Origin: Bacteroidota bacterium
Lineage (GTDB): Bacteria; Bacteroidota; Bacteroidia; Chitinophagales; JADIYW01
Direction of reading: 5' to 3'
Length of the DNA stretch: 64,000 nt
NCBI GenBank assembly: GCA_016705125.1
Contig: JADIYW010000008.1
Coordinates: forward strand, 62,001-126,000
Shown in pieces: positions 18,122 to 27,177 of the stretch (the first letter of the stretch is position 1; each line of letters starts with the position of its first letter). A program made the translations under genes and the position numbers. The notes beneath the pieces were generated by a model. It made no database searches. It saw only the letters and a list, made by a program, of their open reading frames with translations, and had not been told where the DNA came from.

Positions 18122-18973
18122 ATGAAAAGTATTAAAACATCAATTTGGAGTATTGCAATTGTTAGCACTATTTTATTTTCTTGCAAAAAAGAAAGTACAG
18201 CACCTGTAGATGAAACCTGGCAATTTACTAAATTAGTAAATGCTAACCTTGACAATGATGGAAACATGTTAAGCCTTGATTTTTATCAACAAAAAGGAGA
18301 CCAATGGAGAATTGTTCAAATGGCTCCAGACGACTATACCAAGTTTTATTTAACCAAAATAATTACACCAAACACTTTTGAATTGCCCGAATTAAATACA
18401 AATGCATTCATGACTTCAAATGTAAGGTTTTTCAATCCATCTGAAGAAAGAGTTTATAATCAGGGCGATTTGAAATGGTTAATGGGCAGTCCAATTCAGT
18501 TTAAATCATATAACACTTTTAATGCTGAATTTCCAGATATGCCTTTAACATATAATAAAATTGAAAAATTTAGTGGCTCCACTTTTTCAAAAGAAAGAGC
18601 TTATGATTATAATCCCAAAACAAGTACCTATTTATTTTATGATTTTCCAAATCAAAAATATGTTTATTATGCAATTAAGGCAGGCACTGATTATATATTA
18701 GAAAATAATTTGTCTATTCTTTGCCCAACCTGCAATACAATTAATTGGGCTGATATGGATGCTGTAACTTGTAATGTTAGTAATAATGCAGAAGACTTAT
18801 ACTATTTCTTCGACTTTGATAACGATAAAATGTATATACTAACTAGATTAAACAAAGATACAAACAATGCATCTTTTGTAATGATTGATGCAACCTTTAA
18901 AATAAGCGAAGCATTTTATAATGAAGCAGGTTCTAATGGTGGTGAGGAGTTGCCATTTGATTTTAGCAAATAA
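18122..18973 (+). CDS. Hypothetical lipoprotein
   Basis: The 283-residue product has a lipoprotein signal ending LFSC-KKES, with the cysteine near residue 21. The mature sequence is beta-rich and has a CPTC pair (residues about 201-204) but no recognised domain. It is the first of several small lipoproteins on this strand (18122-22134) that share the SCKK or SCSK lipobox context, though the mature parts are not obviously alike. A CAACTTTG element lies 21 nt before the ATG. Confidence 0.75.
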   Translation: MKSIKTSIWSIAIVSTILFSCKKESTAPVDETWQFTKLVNANLDNDGNMLSLDFYQQKGDQWRIVQMAPDDYTKFYLTKIITPNTFELPELNTNAFMTSNVRFFNPSEERVYNQGDLKWLMGSPIQFKSYNTFNAEFPDMPLTYNKIEKFSGSTFSKERAYDYNPKTSTYLFYDFPNQKYVYYAIKAGTDYILENNLSILCPTCNTINWADMDAVTCNVSNNAEDLYYFFDFDNDKMYILTRLNKDTNNASFVMIDATFKISEAFYNEAGSNGGEELPFDFSK

Positions 18974-19024
18974 ATGACATAAGTACTACAACCAAAAAAT
19001 ATTTTAAACAAAAAATTACAAAAA

Positions 19025-19339
19025 ATGAAAAATCTATTTTTAATCTTAATGCTTACAATAGCAACAATTACCGCAAAAGCACAAGACAACAACACTATTG
19101 AGACCAATGCTACCTGCAAAGCCGGTCAGGATAGAATTACAACAGAATTGAAAAAATTAGATGGCGTATTCGATGTTGTATTTTCTGGCGATGGTACTAT
19201 TACTTTAGACTACAGTTCGGATGGAACAACTTACGATGATTTAGTGGAAAAAATTACAGAATGTGGTTTTACTGCAAACGGAATTGAGCCAAAAAATGGC
19301 GATAAAAACTTATGCAAAACTGAGAAGAAAACGAAATAA
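19025..19339 (+). CDS. Secreted heavy-metal-associated (HMA)-like domain protein
   Basis: The 104-residue product has a signal peptide (MKNLFLILMLTIATITAKAQ) and then a ferredoxin-like HMA domain: TCKAGQDRI, LDGVFDVVFSGD, ITLDYSS and ITECGFTANG. Typical HMA proteins bind copper through MxCxxC. Here the first cysteine is kept but the second position reads G (CKAGQ), so ordinary two-cysteine binding is lost. A cysteine in ECGF and another near the C-terminus (NLCK) remain. The role may be metal or thiol sensing in the periplasm. The next gene follows after 25 bp. Confidence 0.7.
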   Translation: MKNLFLILMLTIATITAKAQDNNTIETNATCKAGQDRITTELKKLDGVFDVVFSGDGTITLDYSSDGTTYDDLVEKITECGFTANGIEPKNGDKNLCKTEKKTK

Positions 19340-19364
19340 TGAAAATCCAAAATCTTGTGAAAAA

Positions 19365-19655
19365 ATGTGTATTCATCTAAAACCATTAGAAGACTATTTG
19401 AAAACTCAAGGAATAGTTGAAACATATCGTGGTCAGGTTTGGACAAAGAACTGTAGAGAATGGATTTATTACGATGCTGTTTTAAATCCACAGGAACTAA
19501 AAGAAAAATTTGATTTTAGTAACTCAATAATTATTCATAATTATGAAGACATCAAAGTAGGTTCAGAACTTGGGTTAGTATGCACTATCTGCAACGATGC
19601 AATAATAGGCCAACATCCAAATTCATCTTTGCAAAAAAATAAAATTCCAATTTAA
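19365..19655 (+). CDS. Small conserved protein (MCIHL family), function unknown
   Basis: The 96-residue product resembles a small uncharacterised Bacteroidota protein that begins MCIHLKxLEDYL and ends with a CxxC near the C-terminus. Here MCIHLKPLEDYLK, TKNCREWIYYD and LVCTICNDAIIG are visible, so it may bind a metal through CTIC. The start ATG 19365 matches the family; a longer frame reaching into the HMA gene is rejected. The 25 bp gap suggests co-transcription with the HMA-like gene. Confidence 0.7.
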   Translation: MCIHLKPLEDYLKTQGIVETYRGQVWTKNCREWIYYDAVLNPQELKEKFDFSNSIIIHNYEDIKVGSELGLVCTICNDAIIGQHPNSSLQKNKIPI

Positions 19656-19719
19656 TAAACAATATAATCACAAAAAAATAAAATTTAATTTATTTATTAA
19701 TCACTATAAAATCACAAAA

Positions 19720-20178
19720 ATGAAAACAATTAAATCAATTTCGATTACACTTTTTATTGCTTTAGCAATCATTACCACATCTTGTAAAAAAGACAAAGAT
19801 GAAACAAACAACACAGGAAAAACAGGCACTTTCACTATTGATGGTGTTTCATATGCAGGTAATACAAGTACAGATGTATTTGTGAACGACAATTATTCAG
19901 TTTTATGTGAACAAGACGATCCTTACAAATTAATCCAAATAACCTTTCATAATCAAGCCGAAGCAGAGGCAGGTGGCACTTTTGATGTAGCAGATTTTGG
20001 ATTAAATGTTCCATCAGGAGAAGCAGAAGTAGGCATCGGAGGACTAACATTTGATCCAGATGGTAGCCAAACTATTACTGTAACAGATAAAAAAATTACA
20101 ATTAATAATTTGGAATTAAGACAAACAGGAGGCGGCTCTTTAAGTCCATTTGTAAAAAGTGCAATTATTAATTTCTAA
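19720..20178 (+). CDS. Small hypothetical lipoprotein
   Basis: The 152-residue lipoprotein has a signal ending IITTSC-KKDKDE. The mature domain is beta-rich with GTFTIDGVSYAGN near its start, a pattern seen in small beta-barrel or sandwich surface proteins of Bacteroidota. No enzyme motif is seen. It lies 10 bp before the next lipoprotein gene and is probably in the same transcript. Confidence 0.7.
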   Translation: MKTIKSISITLFIALAIITTSCKKDKDETNNTGKTGTFTIDGVSYAGNTSTDVFVNDNYSVLCEQDDPYKLIQITFHNQAEAEAGGTFDVADFGLNVPSGEAEVGIGGLTFDPDGSQTITVTDKKITINNLELRQTGGGSLSPFVKSAIINF

Positions 20179-20188
20179 GTAAAAAAAA

Positions 20189-20770
20189 ATGAAAAAAACA
20201 ATAATCATCTTACTATTTACTATAGTTATTATTTCTTGTAGTAAAGAAGAAAACAAAACACCAATAATTTATGGTGAAGAAAATCCATTAAATGGCTTCT
20301 TGTCGCAATTATTTTATTACGAGGAAACATACACTTATATAAACGAACTTGGTGGAATAGCGCAGGTAGGTATGAGTTTTACACCACTTGTAAAAGGTAA
20401 GATAAATGCAATTGTTGTTAAAATTCCTTCTGTAAATAATAATTTAAAAGTGGCTATTTGGGACAAACAAACACGTGCAAAGTTGAGGGTAGAATATTTA
20501 AATGTAACCTCGGCTAATAGTTTTATCACAAAAGAAATTACACCATTAGAGCTTACAAAAGACAAAGAATATGTAATCACGATGTTTTCTGATGATTATT
20601 ATGCAAGAAATAGAACAGACAATGCTGTCGGTGAATTTCCAGTAATATCTGGAAATATTAAAATGACAAAATCAGTAACTGGTGAAGGTGAAACCGAATT
20701 ATTTCCTTTAAGTGGTAGCGGTAATCAATATTTTGGTGATTGCAGTTTTAATTTTCAACAAACAGAATAA
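20189..20770 (+). CDS. DUF4082-like lipoprotein
   Basis: The 193-residue lipoprotein has a signal ending VIISC-SKEENK. The region with VGMSFTPLVKGKINAIVVKIP and LKVAIWDKQTRAKL resembles DUF4082, a jelly-roll domain found in secreted adhesive or structural proteins. The similarity is moderate. It is the second gene of a closely spaced lipoprotein run, with gaps of 10 and 27 bp. Confidence 0.65.
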   Translation: MKKTIIILLFTIVIISCSKEENKTPIIYGEENPLNGFLSQLFYYEETYTYINELGGIAQVGMSFTPLVKGKINAIVVKIPSVNNNLKVAIWDKQTRAKLRVEYLNVTSANSFITKEITPLELTKDKEYVITMFSDDYYARNRTDNAVGEFPVISGNIKMTKSVTGEGETELFPLSGSGNQYFGDCSFNFQQTE

Positions 20771-20797
20771 AATTTTCTAATTACTAAACGAAATAAA

Positions 20798-21367
20798 ATG
20801 AAAAAATTAATAGTAATATTTATAGCAATAAACTTAGTTCTTGTTTCATGTAAACAAAAAAAAACAGATGATATCAATACAACGATTGAACAAAATATGG
20901 ATGAAATAAAATCATCTACCGCAGAACAAGGAAAAGCAGGAAACGGAAAAATTAGTTTGATTTGCAATGGTAAAACTTATGAAATAAATGGTGTTTGCGG
21001 TGCCGTTACATCCATGGGTTCATTAACAATTGCTGTACCTGACGATAGCTTTCCAGCAAAAGTATTTACCATTAATTTTGCAAATAATGAATTACCAAGC
21101 ACTACATCTTCTTATAATATAGTTCAATCTGTTTATGATGATAAAGATGCTACTCATGTTTCTCTTAGCTATGCCGATATGCGCAGTACATCAACCATGA
21201 TATGGGAAAGTGATAGCAAAACAGGAAAATTAGATTTTATAGCAAATGGAAACGAAATAAAATGCAATTTTGAAAACCTTGCTTTACAACCAAGCTTAAT
21301 GTATAATAAAGGGGAACTGAATGCACCTGCAACTATTTCTGGCGAACTAACTATTTACAAAAATTAA
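20798..21367 (+). CDS. Small hypothetical lipoprotein
   Basis: This is a 189-residue lipoprotein (signal ending LVLVSC-KQKKTDD). After a charged linker it has a beta-sandwich-like domain with two cysteines (LICNGKTYEI and NGVCGAV) close enough to form a disulfide. No family is recognised. The next gene starts 11 bp after its stop. Confidence 0.65.
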   Translation: MKKLIVIFIAINLVLVSCKQKKTDDINTTIEQNMDEIKSSTAEQGKAGNGKISLICNGKTYEINGVCGAVTSMGSLTIAVPDDSFPAKVFTINFANNELPSTTSSYNIVQSVYDDKDATHVSLSYADMRSTSTMIWESDSKTGKLDFIANGNEIKCNFENLALQPSLMYNKGELNAPATISGELTIYKN

Positions 21368-21378
21368 AAACATTTACC

Positions 21379-22134
21379 ATGAAAAAAATAATTCTAATTT
21401 TTTTTGTATTTACTATTATGCTTAGCAGTTGCAAAAAAGAAGACAACAAACCAAAACAAACGCGATTAAAAACCTATACACATGAGTATTATGAACGAAT
21501 ACCTGCATCTTTAGATAAATATACTATTGAGTACAATAGTGCCAATAAAATTTCTAAAGTTATTTATGAAAGCAATGGTGTTTTGTACAGCACAAAATAT
21601 TGTGTATATACTGCTTCAAATGTTTTAGATAGCATAATAGAAAAATTTGCCACTGGAGGTTCAAGTTTTTATAAAATAATTTGGACTGGTAATAAAATAA
21701 GCAAGTACGGCACTACTACACTTACTTACAATAGTGATGGTTTGGTAGATAAGAAAACTTATTTAGAAGGCGATTATTTTAGAAATGAATACAAAGGTGA
21801 TTCTGTACTACTTTATTTCAAAGACATATCAGTTCCAGAAAAAATATCAAATCGTTACAAACTTTCATCAACTATAAAAAATCCATTTTTAATTTCTGGG
21901 TTTGAAGCCGAAGCTTATTTAACTGGAATTTTGTTTTATTACAATGATGCTTCAAATGCATTATTGCCAAATATTGAAACAACTCAAATAGCTTATATAA
22001 ATGGTAATTTATGGTATCGAAGAGATTACACATTTGAAGGTGATTTTAATGGTTATCCTCTAAAACGAAATGATCTTACAAACACTTTAGATGCCAACAG
22101 AAGCAAAGAAACATTTACTTACGAAGAATTCTAG
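21379..22134 (+). CDS. Hypothetical lipoprotein with YD-like beta strands
   Basis: The 251-residue lipoprotein has a signal ending LSSC-KKEDNK. The mature part has alternating segments such as YTIEYNSANKISKVIYE and TTLTYNSDGLVDKK, which resemble single YD/RHS-like or DUF4595-type repeats. It may be a surface protein with a beta-solenoid. It ends the closely spaced lipoprotein run that starts at 19720. Confidence 0.65.
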   Translation: MKKIILIFFVFTIMLSSCKKEDNKPKQTRLKTYTHEYYERIPASLDKYTIEYNSANKISKVIYESNGVLYSTKYCVYTASNVLDSIIEKFATGGSSFYKIIWTGNKISKYGTTTLTYNSDGLVDKKTYLEGDYFRNEYKGDSVLLYFKDISVPEKISNRYKLSSTIKNPFLISGFEAEAYLTGILFYYNDASNALLPNIETTQIAYINGNLWYRRDYTFEGDFNGYPLKRNDLTNTLDANRSKETFTYEEF

Positions 22135-22232
22135 TGGTATTTTGTAACTATTTTTTATTTTATGAAATTAAAGGCTAAATAATGCCTACTTTCACCAAAT
22201 ATTAATAAATAAAAATAAAATAGTAGTAAATC

Positions 22233-22640
22233 ATGGACATTTTTGTAGGAAGTCTTCCGTTTAAATTAGAGGAATCAGAATTAAGAGTTTTTTTTGAACA
22301 ATATGGAGAAGTTACTTCTGTAAAAATTATTATTGATGTAAATACTCGTCAAAATAAAGGATTTGGTTTTGTTGAAATGCCAAATGTGTCGGAAGGTTTG
22401 AAAGCTATTGAAGGATTAAATGGTTTTGAAATTGGTGGAAGAGCATTAGTTGTAAATAAATCAGAAGACAAAAAAGATAAAAAACCAGGTGGATTCAGTG
22501 GACCAAACAAAAGTCCTGGTGGTGGATTCGGAAAGGGTGGCTTTGGAAAGGGTGGCTTTGGAAAAAGCGGCGGTTTCAATAAAGGCGGTTTCAAAAGCGG
22601 TGGCGGTAGCCGAAAAGGCGGAGCTTCTAGGGGGAATTAG
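22233..22640 (+). CDS. RRM-domain RNA-binding protein, glycine-rich tail
   Basis: A 135-residue protein with one RNA-recognition motif: RNP2 is IFVGSLPF (residues 3-10) and RNP1 is KGFGFVEM (about 43-50). The C-terminus is a Gly/Lys/Phe-rich tail with FGKGG repeats. Such proteins are common in Bacteroidota and cyanobacteria and are thought to bind RNA in the cytoplasm, often under stress. The gene stands alone and is followed by a repeat-rich spacer. Confidence 0.93.
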   Translation: MDIFVGSLPFKLEESELRVFFEQYGEVTSVKIIIDVNTRQNKGFGFVEMPNVSEGLKAIEGLNGFEIGGRALVVNKSEDKKDKKPGGFSGPNKSPGGGFGKGGFGKGGFGKSGGFNKGGFKSGGGSRKGGASRGN

Positions 22641-22882
22641 GGGAAAGATGTAGGATTTGAGAATTCAGATTTAAGATTTGAGGATGTGGAGATTTGGGAA
22701 TTTGGAAATGTGAAAATTTGTTCACAATTGACGGTTCACTCCTATTGGCCTTTTATTTAAGCATTTAGAGGCAAAATCGATCATTCTTGATTCTTTCATC
22801 CTGTTTCGTGAATCTTGATACTTAATACTTACTACTTACTACTCGATACTTAATACTTAATACTTACTACTCAATACTTTAT
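22641..22882. repeat. Intergenic low-complexity repeat block
   Basis: This 242 bp gap has no gene. Its first 80 bp (GGATTTGAGAATTCAGATTT and similar) are the reverse complement of the AAATCTCCACATTCCC-type repeats at 34960-35110 and 49090-49190. The last 60 bp are TACTTAATACTTACTACT repeats like those at 12012-12053. Confidence 0.6.
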
Positions 22883-24118
22883 TTAACCAGAGAACACCAC
22901 TAAATATTGAAGTAAACCTGCAACGCCTCCAAGCACAGCACCAACCATAATCAACGTAAACTCTTCTTCTTGAAAAGCAGGTCGTAATACACCAACAAAC
23001 TCGTCAGGAGGCAATGCTTTCATTTTCGAACTCAATGTCTTTTCAAGGTCAAAGGCTTCATCAGAATAGTTAATAATACTTTCAATTGGCTTTGGCAATT
23101 CGCGTATAAATTTGGAGATTATCAAATTTTTTATCTTCATATATCGCTCCGTTCCTACTGCTATTGTAACAAATGGTTTCGACATCCCCAATGTGGTATC
23201 TAATGCCTGAATGGCATTTCGCTCAATTAAATCCACTAATTTATTAGAGGATGGCCCATTTAAAAGGGTTTCAAATATTGATTTTGCATTTAAAATTTTA
23301 CTTGCTATAATTTTTCCATATTCATCTGAAACCTCATTTTGCCGTTTTATAAAAAGACCTTGTAATGTCCAAGGGCCAATTTTTATTGGTTTTTCGGGCT
23401 GAAAAATTAATTTTAGTGCCAACCAATTCGTAGCATATCCTACAATTACTCCAAATACAGGTAATACCCAATTGCCTTTATAATAATACCAAACCACCAT
23501 TTGAATTAAGCCAAATAAAGCTCCAAAATACCATCCTGACCTTTCAATAAATTTAAATTCCTCAGCGCCACATTTTTTAAAGATATCATTCATTAATCTT
23601 TTATCATTTACCAATGCATCAATTATCATCTTTTTAAAATCCAATAACTCATGGATATTCTTTTTGATATCTGTCATCATTTCCTCAATTATTCCGGGCA
23701 GCTCATCCGAAACTCGTTTATAAACGCCTTTTTTAATATTAATTGGCAATCGCTCCCAAACCAATGGAGCCTGTTCTTTCATTACCTCCTCTATTATATT
23801 TTTAGATATTTTTTCAAGAGATGGTCGCATTTCAATGGCAATTTTTTTTGGGTCAATTCTTTCAAATAATTCTTCTAAATTGAGTAACTTTTGAGTCATT
23901 AAATCCACGGAAATTGCAGCCATTTTAGGTGTTTTACTCGGTATTATACCTTGCCAACCCAAATAGGGCTTTATACCCCAAAATTCTAATGGAGAAAACG
24001 TCATAACAATTGCAAACCAATTGGTTAGCCAACCAATAAATCCACTTCCAACAGGAATTGAAACATATTTAAGTATTTCAATCTGTTGCTCATTTAATTG
24101 TATAAAATCTAAATTCAT
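22883..24118 (-). CDS. DUF445-family membrane protein
   Basis: The 411-residue product starts near a hydrophobic segment (VGSGFIGWLTNWFAIVM), has a long helical soluble part and further hydrophobic segments near 205-250 and at the C-terminus (LIMVGAVLGGVAGLLQYLVV). This matches DUF445, a membrane family of unknown function related to YheB. The repeated GWLTNWFAI and GYATNWLALKLIF segments are the family hallmark. The ATG at 24118 was chosen over an in-frame ATG 33 bp earlier because MNLDFIQLNEQ is the more usual N-terminus. Confidence 0.85.
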   Translation of the reverse strand: MNLDFIQLNEQQIEILKYVSIPVGSGFIGWLTNWFAIVMTFSPLEFWGIKPYLGWQGIIPSKTPKMAAISVDLMTQKLLNLEELFERIDPKKIAIEMRPSLEKISKNIIEEVMKEQAPLVWERLPINIKKGVYKRVSDELPGIIEEMMTDIKKNIHELLDFKKMIIDALVNDKRLMNDIFKKCGAEEFKFIERSGWYFGALFGLIQMVVWYYYKGNWVLPVFGVIVGYATNWLALKLIFQPEKPIKIGPWTLQGLFIKRQNEVSDEYGKIIASKILNAKSIFETLLNGPSSNKLVDLIERNAIQALDTTLGMSKPFVTIAVGTERYMKIKNLIISKFIRELPKPIESIINYSDEAFDLEKTLSSKMKALPPDEFVGVLRPAFQEEEFTLIMVGAVLGGVAGLLQYLVVFSG

Positions 24119-24259
24119 AATTTTTCTTTGGCTAATATAGATAAAATCCATAATTTCTTTTAATGTTAATTTATTATTAGTGATTTTAATTTTATAAAAT
24201 CAAATCATTATTGTCTTGTAAAATTATTTAAACCTCGTTTTTTTTAATATTTATTTTTA

Positions 24260-24267
24260 TAAATTTG
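24260..24267 (+). promoter_or_regulatory. Bacteroidota -7 box for the arylsulfotransferase-like gene
   Basis: TAAATTTG matches TAnnTTTG exactly, 12 nt before the ATG at 24280. Confidence 0.5.
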
Positions 24268-24279
24268 TAAAAAAAAGCT

Positions 24280-25956
24280 ATGAAAGTATTATATATAATT
24301 CTGCTGTTGTTTACCACAACAGTTTATGGACAAACACTTGGATTAATCCAACACGATGGAAATGTTGAAGATGGTTATTTGTTGTATGCTCCAAACAAAG
24401 GTGATACCGTTTATTTATTAGACAGATGTGGAAGAAAAGTCCATGTTTGGCCATTTAATCGAAGTGCTGGCTCCTACCCCTATTTGCAAAATGATGGGTC
24501 TATAATTAGAGCTGGCACTGAATTTAACCCAGTATTTACAAATGGGGAATCGGGTGGAGTAATTGAAAAAGTAGATTGGGAAGGTAATTTAGTATGGAGT
24601 TATCAATATTCAGACAATAATGTATGCCAACACCATGATATTGAACCCTTGCCAAATGGCAACGTTTTGGTTATATCCTATGACTACCACACCTACGGAG
24701 AGGCCATTGCTAAAGGCAGGAAACCAGAACTTCTGGATCCAACTAAGGGAATGTGGTCGGATAAAATAGTAGAACTAAAACCAACTGGACTTAATACCGC
24801 AGATGTGGTTTGGGAATGGCGCTCTTGGGATCATTTGATTCAAGATTTTAGCCCCACAAAACCAAATTATGGTATTATTAAAAACAATCCTCAGAGACTA
24901 GACATTAATGCAGGTATACCAATGGGAGGATTATTGGCCGAAGATTGGCAACACATGAACTCTGTAACTTATAATCCTGGACTTGATCAAATCATTTTTA
25001 GTGTAAGGCAATTTAATGAAATATACGTTATTGACCATAGCCTAACCAATACCATTGATAATTCAACTCCTCTTGATTCTGGTCAACTCAGATTACAAAA
25101 TGGAGACATACTTTATAGATATGGCAATCCTAAAATGTACGGTAGAGGAACTTCCACCGACCAAAAATTGTATTTTCAACACAATGCTTACTGGATTCCT
25201 GAAGGTTACCCCTTTGCTGGAGAAATAATGGTTTTTAATAATCAGAGATTAATTAATGGCAAAAAGTATTCTTCGGTCGATATACTAAAATTACCTTATG
25301 ACTCCAATTATAATTTTATACAAAAACCAAATAAAACGTTTGGACCTGATACATTAAGTTGGGTATATGCTGATACTGCCACTTTCTATTCCAACGTTAT
25401 GGCAAATGCCCAAATGCTTAAAAGTGGCCATGTGTTGGTAAACGAAGGTCAACCGGGTAGAATATTTGAACTAGATGAGAACAAAAATGTGATTTGGCAG
25501 TATATTAATCCAGTAGGAAAAGACAATACCGTTTATGCTCAGGGTCAAAATCCGATAAATAACTACGTGTATAAAGCAGAAATTATTTATCCCGAACATC
25601 CTGGTTTAGCTGGAAGAACATTATTACCAGGTGAATCAGTTGAAAGAAATCCTTTGCCTTTACCAAGTGTTTGCAATACTATTTCGGGCATCAATTTTAC
25701 AGACAAACCTAATGTTTCCATTTACCCAAATCCGTTTAATAATGCTATTTCTCTTTCCATCAATAAAAATGTACCAAATGCAAGCATGGAGATTTTTGAT
25801 GTTTTCGGTAGAAATGTATTTGTAGAACAAAAAAATCTTATTCCATCAGAAACTTATAATATAAAGCTAGATTTGGCAAATGGAATCTATTTTATTAGTA
25901 TAGTAGATCGATCTACAAATGAAATTATTGTAAAAACAAAACTCATTAAGAATTAA
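24280..25956 (+). CDS. Arylsulfotransferase-like secreted protein with T9SS sorting domain
   Basis: The 558-residue product has a signal peptide (MKVLYIILLLFTTTVYGQ), an arylsulfotransferase-type beta-propeller with the HHDIEPLPNGNVLVI motif (near 126-140) and a C-terminal T9SS sorting domain of about 80 residues starting at SIYPNPFNN (near 484) and ending LIKN. Known members move sulfate between phenols without PAPS. T9SS cargo crosses the outer membrane and is released or anchored. The alpha/beta hydrolase gene follows after 7 bp. Confidence 0.85.
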   Translation: MKVLYIILLLFTTTVYGQTLGLIQHDGNVEDGYLLYAPNKGDTVYLLDRCGRKVHVWPFNRSAGSYPYLQNDGSIIRAGTEFNPVFTNGESGGVIEKVDWEGNLVWSYQYSDNNVCQHHDIEPLPNGNVLVISYDYHTYGEAIAKGRKPELLDPTKGMWSDKIVELKPTGLNTADVVWEWRSWDHLIQDFSPTKPNYGIIKNNPQRLDINAGIPMGGLLAEDWQHMNSVTYNPGLDQIIFSVRQFNEIYVIDHSLTNTIDNSTPLDSGQLRLQNGDILYRYGNPKMYGRGTSTDQKLYFQHNAYWIPEGYPFAGEIMVFNNQRLINGKKYSSVDILKLPYDSNYNFIQKPNKTFGPDTLSWVYADTATFYSNVMANAQMLKSGHVLVNEGQPGRIFELDENKNVIWQYINPVGKDNTVYAQGQNPINNYVYKAEIIYPEHPGLAGRTLLPGESVERNPLPLPSVCNTISGINFTDKPNVSIYPNPFNNAISLSINKNVPNASMEIFDVFGRNVFVEQKNLIPSETYNIKLDLANGIYFISIVDRSTNEIIVKTKLIKN

Positions 25957-25963
25957 AAAATTC

Positions 25964-26767
25964 ATGTTTAAAAAACTAATTTATTATACTTTTATTCTAT
26001 TTGTTATAATTGGATTGTTTACTTATGGCATAATTTATTTTTACCAAGAAAAATTGATATTTCACCCCGACAAATTAGAAACCAATTTCAAATACAATTT
26101 TGAAGGAAATTATGAGGAGCAATTTTTCAAAATGGAAGATGGAACACAATTGAATGGTTTGCTATTTAAGGCAGATAGCTCAAAAGGATTAATTTTTTAT
26201 TTGCATGGAAATGCTGGATCATTGGAGACTTGGGGTGAAATCGCCTCCAACTATACCAATTTAAACTACGATATTTTTATACTCGATTATAGAGGTTTTG
26301 GAAAAAGTGAAGACGTTATTAGTTCCGAAAGTCAATTTTTTAGTGACATCGAAAAAGTATATGCTACATTTCTCAACAAATATGAGGCAAATAAGATTGT
26401 GATACTTGGTTATTCTATAGGAACAGGTGCTGCTGCATATTTGGCATCAAAAAATAAACCTAAAATATTAATTTTACAAGCGCCATATTATAGTTTGACG
26501 GATTTAGTAAAACATACAGTTCCACTAATTCCAAGCTTTTTGCTAAAATATAAATTTGAAACCAATAAATATTTAAAGGGCTTAAAAACACCTATTGTTA
26601 TTTTTCATGGCGATAAAGATGAAGTCATTTATTATGAATCATCCATCAAATTGCAAAAAGAATTTAAATATTCCGATAGGTTAATTACTTTGGAGAATCA
26701 ATATCATAATGGAATAACCACCAATCCAATTTATTTAAAAGAATTAGAACAAATTTTAGGCAACTAA
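25964..26767 (+). CDS. Alpha/beta hydrolase (BEM46-like)
   Basis: The 267-residue protein has one N-terminal membrane segment (residues about 5-26) and an alpha/beta-hydrolase domain. The oxyanion loop is HGNAGS (near 80-85), the nucleophile elbow GYSIGTG (near 148-154), the catalytic Asp in HGDKDEV (near 217) and the His in YHNGIT (near 248). This places it with BEM46/ABHD13-type membrane esterases. The substrate is unknown. It is co-directional with the arylsulfotransferase-like gene and overlaps the convergent gene by 4 bp. Confidence 0.9.
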   Translation: MFKKLIYYTFILFVIIGLFTYGIIYFYQEKLIFHPDKLETNFKYNFEGNYEEQFFKMEDGTQLNGLLFKADSSKGLIFYLHGNAGSLETWGEIASNYTNLNYDIFILDYRGFGKSEDVISSESQFFSDIEKVYATFLNKYEANKIVILGYSIGTGAAAYLASKNKPKILILQAPYYSLTDLVKHTVPLIPSFLLKYKFETNKYLKGLKTPIVIFHGDKDEVIYYESSIKLQKEFKYSDRLITLENQYHNGITTNPIYLKELEQILGN

Positions 26768-27177
26768 AGGTTTTTGGGATAATTTAAATGACAATATCGG
26801 ATTTGAAAAATTCCAAAAAGGATACACCAAATATTAATAAAAACGTTTAAAAAACCATCAACTATTCCAACAAAATAAATACCATTCAAAATATTAAAAC
26901 TGGCATCACAAAGTCCCAAAAAAATCATGGCTCCACTTGCTATTAAGGTGTAAAACAGCCAATAATTCGTTTTTCGCTTATAAAAAGCCATAAAAAGCAT
27001 AGAACACAAAAAAGCATCGGGAATGGGGAAACTATGTTCAAATTTGGTATAATAAGAAGGATAAATGGTGTGGTCGAAACCAAAGACAAAAAAACTTATC
27101 CAAAATAGGATAATACCAATGGCGGTGCCTAATTGTAAAGAATAAATAGTCCCATTTTTCATACTTTTCTGATTCAT
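26764..27177 (-). CDS. Small four-helix membrane protein
   Basis: A 137-residue integral membrane protein with four hydrophobic segments (near 15-35, 53-65, 71-88 and 95-120). The family is not recognised. It directly abuts the epimerase stop (27178) on the same strand, so the two are co-transcribed. The start at 27177 could also be the ATG at 27162. Confidence 0.7.
   Translation of the reverse strand: MNQKSMKNGTIYSLQLGTAIGIILFWISFFVFGFDHTIYPSYYTKFEHSFPIPDAFLCSMLFMAFYKRKTNYWLFYTLIASGAMIFLGLCDASFNILNGIYFVGIVDGFLNVFINIWCILFGIFQIRYCHLNYPKNL

Noticed and set aside
22349..22594. Pro/Phe-rich frame opposite the RRM gene
   Set aside because: It is the mirror of the FGKGG tail of the RRM protein.
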